Of a stretch of 7,996 bases of DNA, positions 7,270 through 7,996 are shown piece after piece (position 1 is the first letter of the stretch; each line of letters opens with the position of its first letter). The translations under genes and the position numbers were made by a program. Origin of the DNA: Planctomycetaceae bacterium (GTDB lineage Bacteria > Planctomycetota > Planctomycetia > Pirellulales > UBA1268); the NCBI GenBank assembly GCA_002862165.1, contig PKCL01000441.1:1-7996 (forward strand), in the 5' to 3' direction. Under the pieces are notes generated by a model. It made no database searches and was not told where the DNA came from. It saw only the letters and a list, made by a program, of their open reading frames with translations.

Positions 7270-7996
7270 ATGTATCGATGTGCTTTATTGCTGGCCAGTG
7301 TCTTTTCCGTAGTGCTTCTGAGTGATCTTGCAAGTTGCCGTGCTGATCAGCCAAATGTTGTGATGATCAGTATTGATGATCTGAATGACTGGACGGGATT
7401 CTTGGGCGGGCATCCAGATGTGTCCACTCCAAACATGGATTCACTTGCATTGCGGGCAAGAAACTTCACGAATGCGCACTGTGCGGTACCCGTGTGTTCT
7501 CCATCACGCATTAGTGTGATGTCGGGAACAGCCCCAACAACGCACGGTAGTTACGAGCTTGGTCCGAGGTACGAGGAGTTGCCAGCCCTCCAGAACGTAC
7601 CGACAATACAAAGGTATTTTAAAGACCACGGGTATTGCACGCTGGCCGGTGGCAAAGTACTTCATCATGGATTTACTGGCAGACTTTCCGGGGCAATCGA
7701 TCAATCGCTCGGAAGAAGAAAAAGCCCACGTCCTCGAAAGGCAATGAATCGACCCTCAAGCTGGAGTGGTGCTTGGGATTGGGGTGAATATCCTGATGAG
7801 AATGCACAAATGGCTGATCATCAGCTGGCTCTTGATTCAGTAAAATTTCTTCAGAGTGATTCGAAGACCCCATTCTTTCTCTCAGTTGGTTTTTTCAGGC
7901 CTCATGTGCCTCTCTTTGTACCACCGTGCTGGTTTCAAAAGTATGATATCGAGTCGATTCATCTGCCGAATATTCCTAGTTGGGATCTTGATGATG
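7270..7996 (+). CDS. Exported sulfatase 3, iduronate-2-sulfatase-like (partial, 3' end beyond right edge)
   Basis: The plus frame is open from ATG 7270 to the window end (242 codons plus one base), about half the usual length; the cut is the window edge, not a mutation. The N-terminus (MYRCALLLAS, VFSVVLLSDL) is a signal peptide. L20-A-S-C23 forms a lipobox-like site, so the enzyme may be a lipoprotein; cleavage after CRA is the alternative. Active-site parts present: SIDDLNDW with metal ligands D36 and D37, C76-S-P-S-R80 (canonical CxPxR; C76 becomes formylglycine), GGKVLHHG with K129, and H212 in GFFRPHVP. The catalytic SDHG segment lies outside. DDLNDW, GKVLHHG and FFRPHVP place it with the iduronate-2-sulfatase-like group, as for sulfatase 1, with which it shares the PFFL-VGFFRPH block. 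C220 sits in VPPCWFQKYD, where sulfatase 1 has APKKYFDLY. No frameshift seen. Substrate unknown. Confidence 0.9.
   Translation, partial: MYRCALLLASVFSVVLLSDLASCRADQPNVVMISIDDLNDWTGFLGGHPDVSTPNMDSLALRARNFTNAHCAVPVCSPSRISVMSGTAPTTHGSYELGPRYEELPALQNVPTIQRYFKDHGYCTLAGGKVLHHGFTGRLSGAIDQSLGRRKSPRPRKAMNRPSSWSGAWDWGEYPDENAQMADHQLALDSVKFLQSDSKTPFFLSVGFFRPHVPLFVPPCWFQKYDIESIHLPNIPSWDLDD

Noticed and set aside
7504..7873. Short open frames on both strands in the third sulfatase, and possible frameshift near 7680-7745
   Set aside because: The sulfatase frame reads straight through this region with family motifs before (GGKVLHHG) and after (GFFRPHVP), so no frameshift is needed and the others are shadows.
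1..7996. CRISPR arrays, tRNA or rRNA genes, insertion sequences, defence systems
   Set aside because: No spaced repeats, cloverleaf-like sequence, transposase or integrase motifs, or defence-family motifs were seen in any part of the window.

Overview
The window looks like chromosomal DNA from a PVC-group bacterium, most likely a marine or aquatic planctomycete (Planctomycetota), with Verrucomicrobiota as the alternative. The case rests on gene content. There is a secreted multidomain protein with a Pirellula/Verrucomicrobium-type heme-binding domain, a second CxxCH cytochrome module, a DUF6797-like middle and a LamG-like C-terminus. There is also a run of three exported formylglycine-type sulfatases. 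Base composition is fairly balanced, slightly AT-rich by eye. Shine-Dalgarno (SD) use is mixed: some genes have good sites, and the cytochrome gene has none visible.

Layout: (1) 1-2094, minus strand: 698 codons of the secreted di-heme/LamG protein, whose C-terminus runs off the left edge. (2) 2095-2491: a divergent intergenic region of about 400 bp with no recognisable gene. (3) 2492-3862, plus: a complete class III PLP-dependent aminotransferase of the 4-aminobutyrate (GabT) type, with an unusual cluster of four cysteines. (4) 3863-4115: a spacer with inverted repeats. (5) 4116-5597, plus: sulfatase 1, iduronate-2-sulfatase-like, active site C-N-P-T-R, probably starting at TTG. (6) 5695-7164, plus: sulfatase 2, arylsulfatase-like, active site C-S-P-C-R, with a lipobox-like signal. 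(7) 7270-7996, plus: the N-terminal half of sulfatase 3, iduronate-2-sulfatase-like, active site C-S-P-S-R, cut by the right edge.

How the genes may work together (inference): the three sulfatases should be exported and desulfate an external sulfated substrate such as an algal or animal polysaccharide. Their different active-site loops and signal peptides suggest different linkages and locations. The divergent cytochrome/LamG protein is also exported and could bind a glycan and carry out redox chemistry in the same envelope compartment. The aminotransferase is cytoplasmic and has no clear link to sulfate-ester removal. It may process an amine released from the substrate, or simply be a neighbour. 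The plus-strand genes are 90-250 bp apart, so they are not translationally coupled, and a single operon is not proven. No formylglycine-generating enzyme, glycoside hydrolase, transporter, RNA gene, CRISPR array or mobile element is visible.
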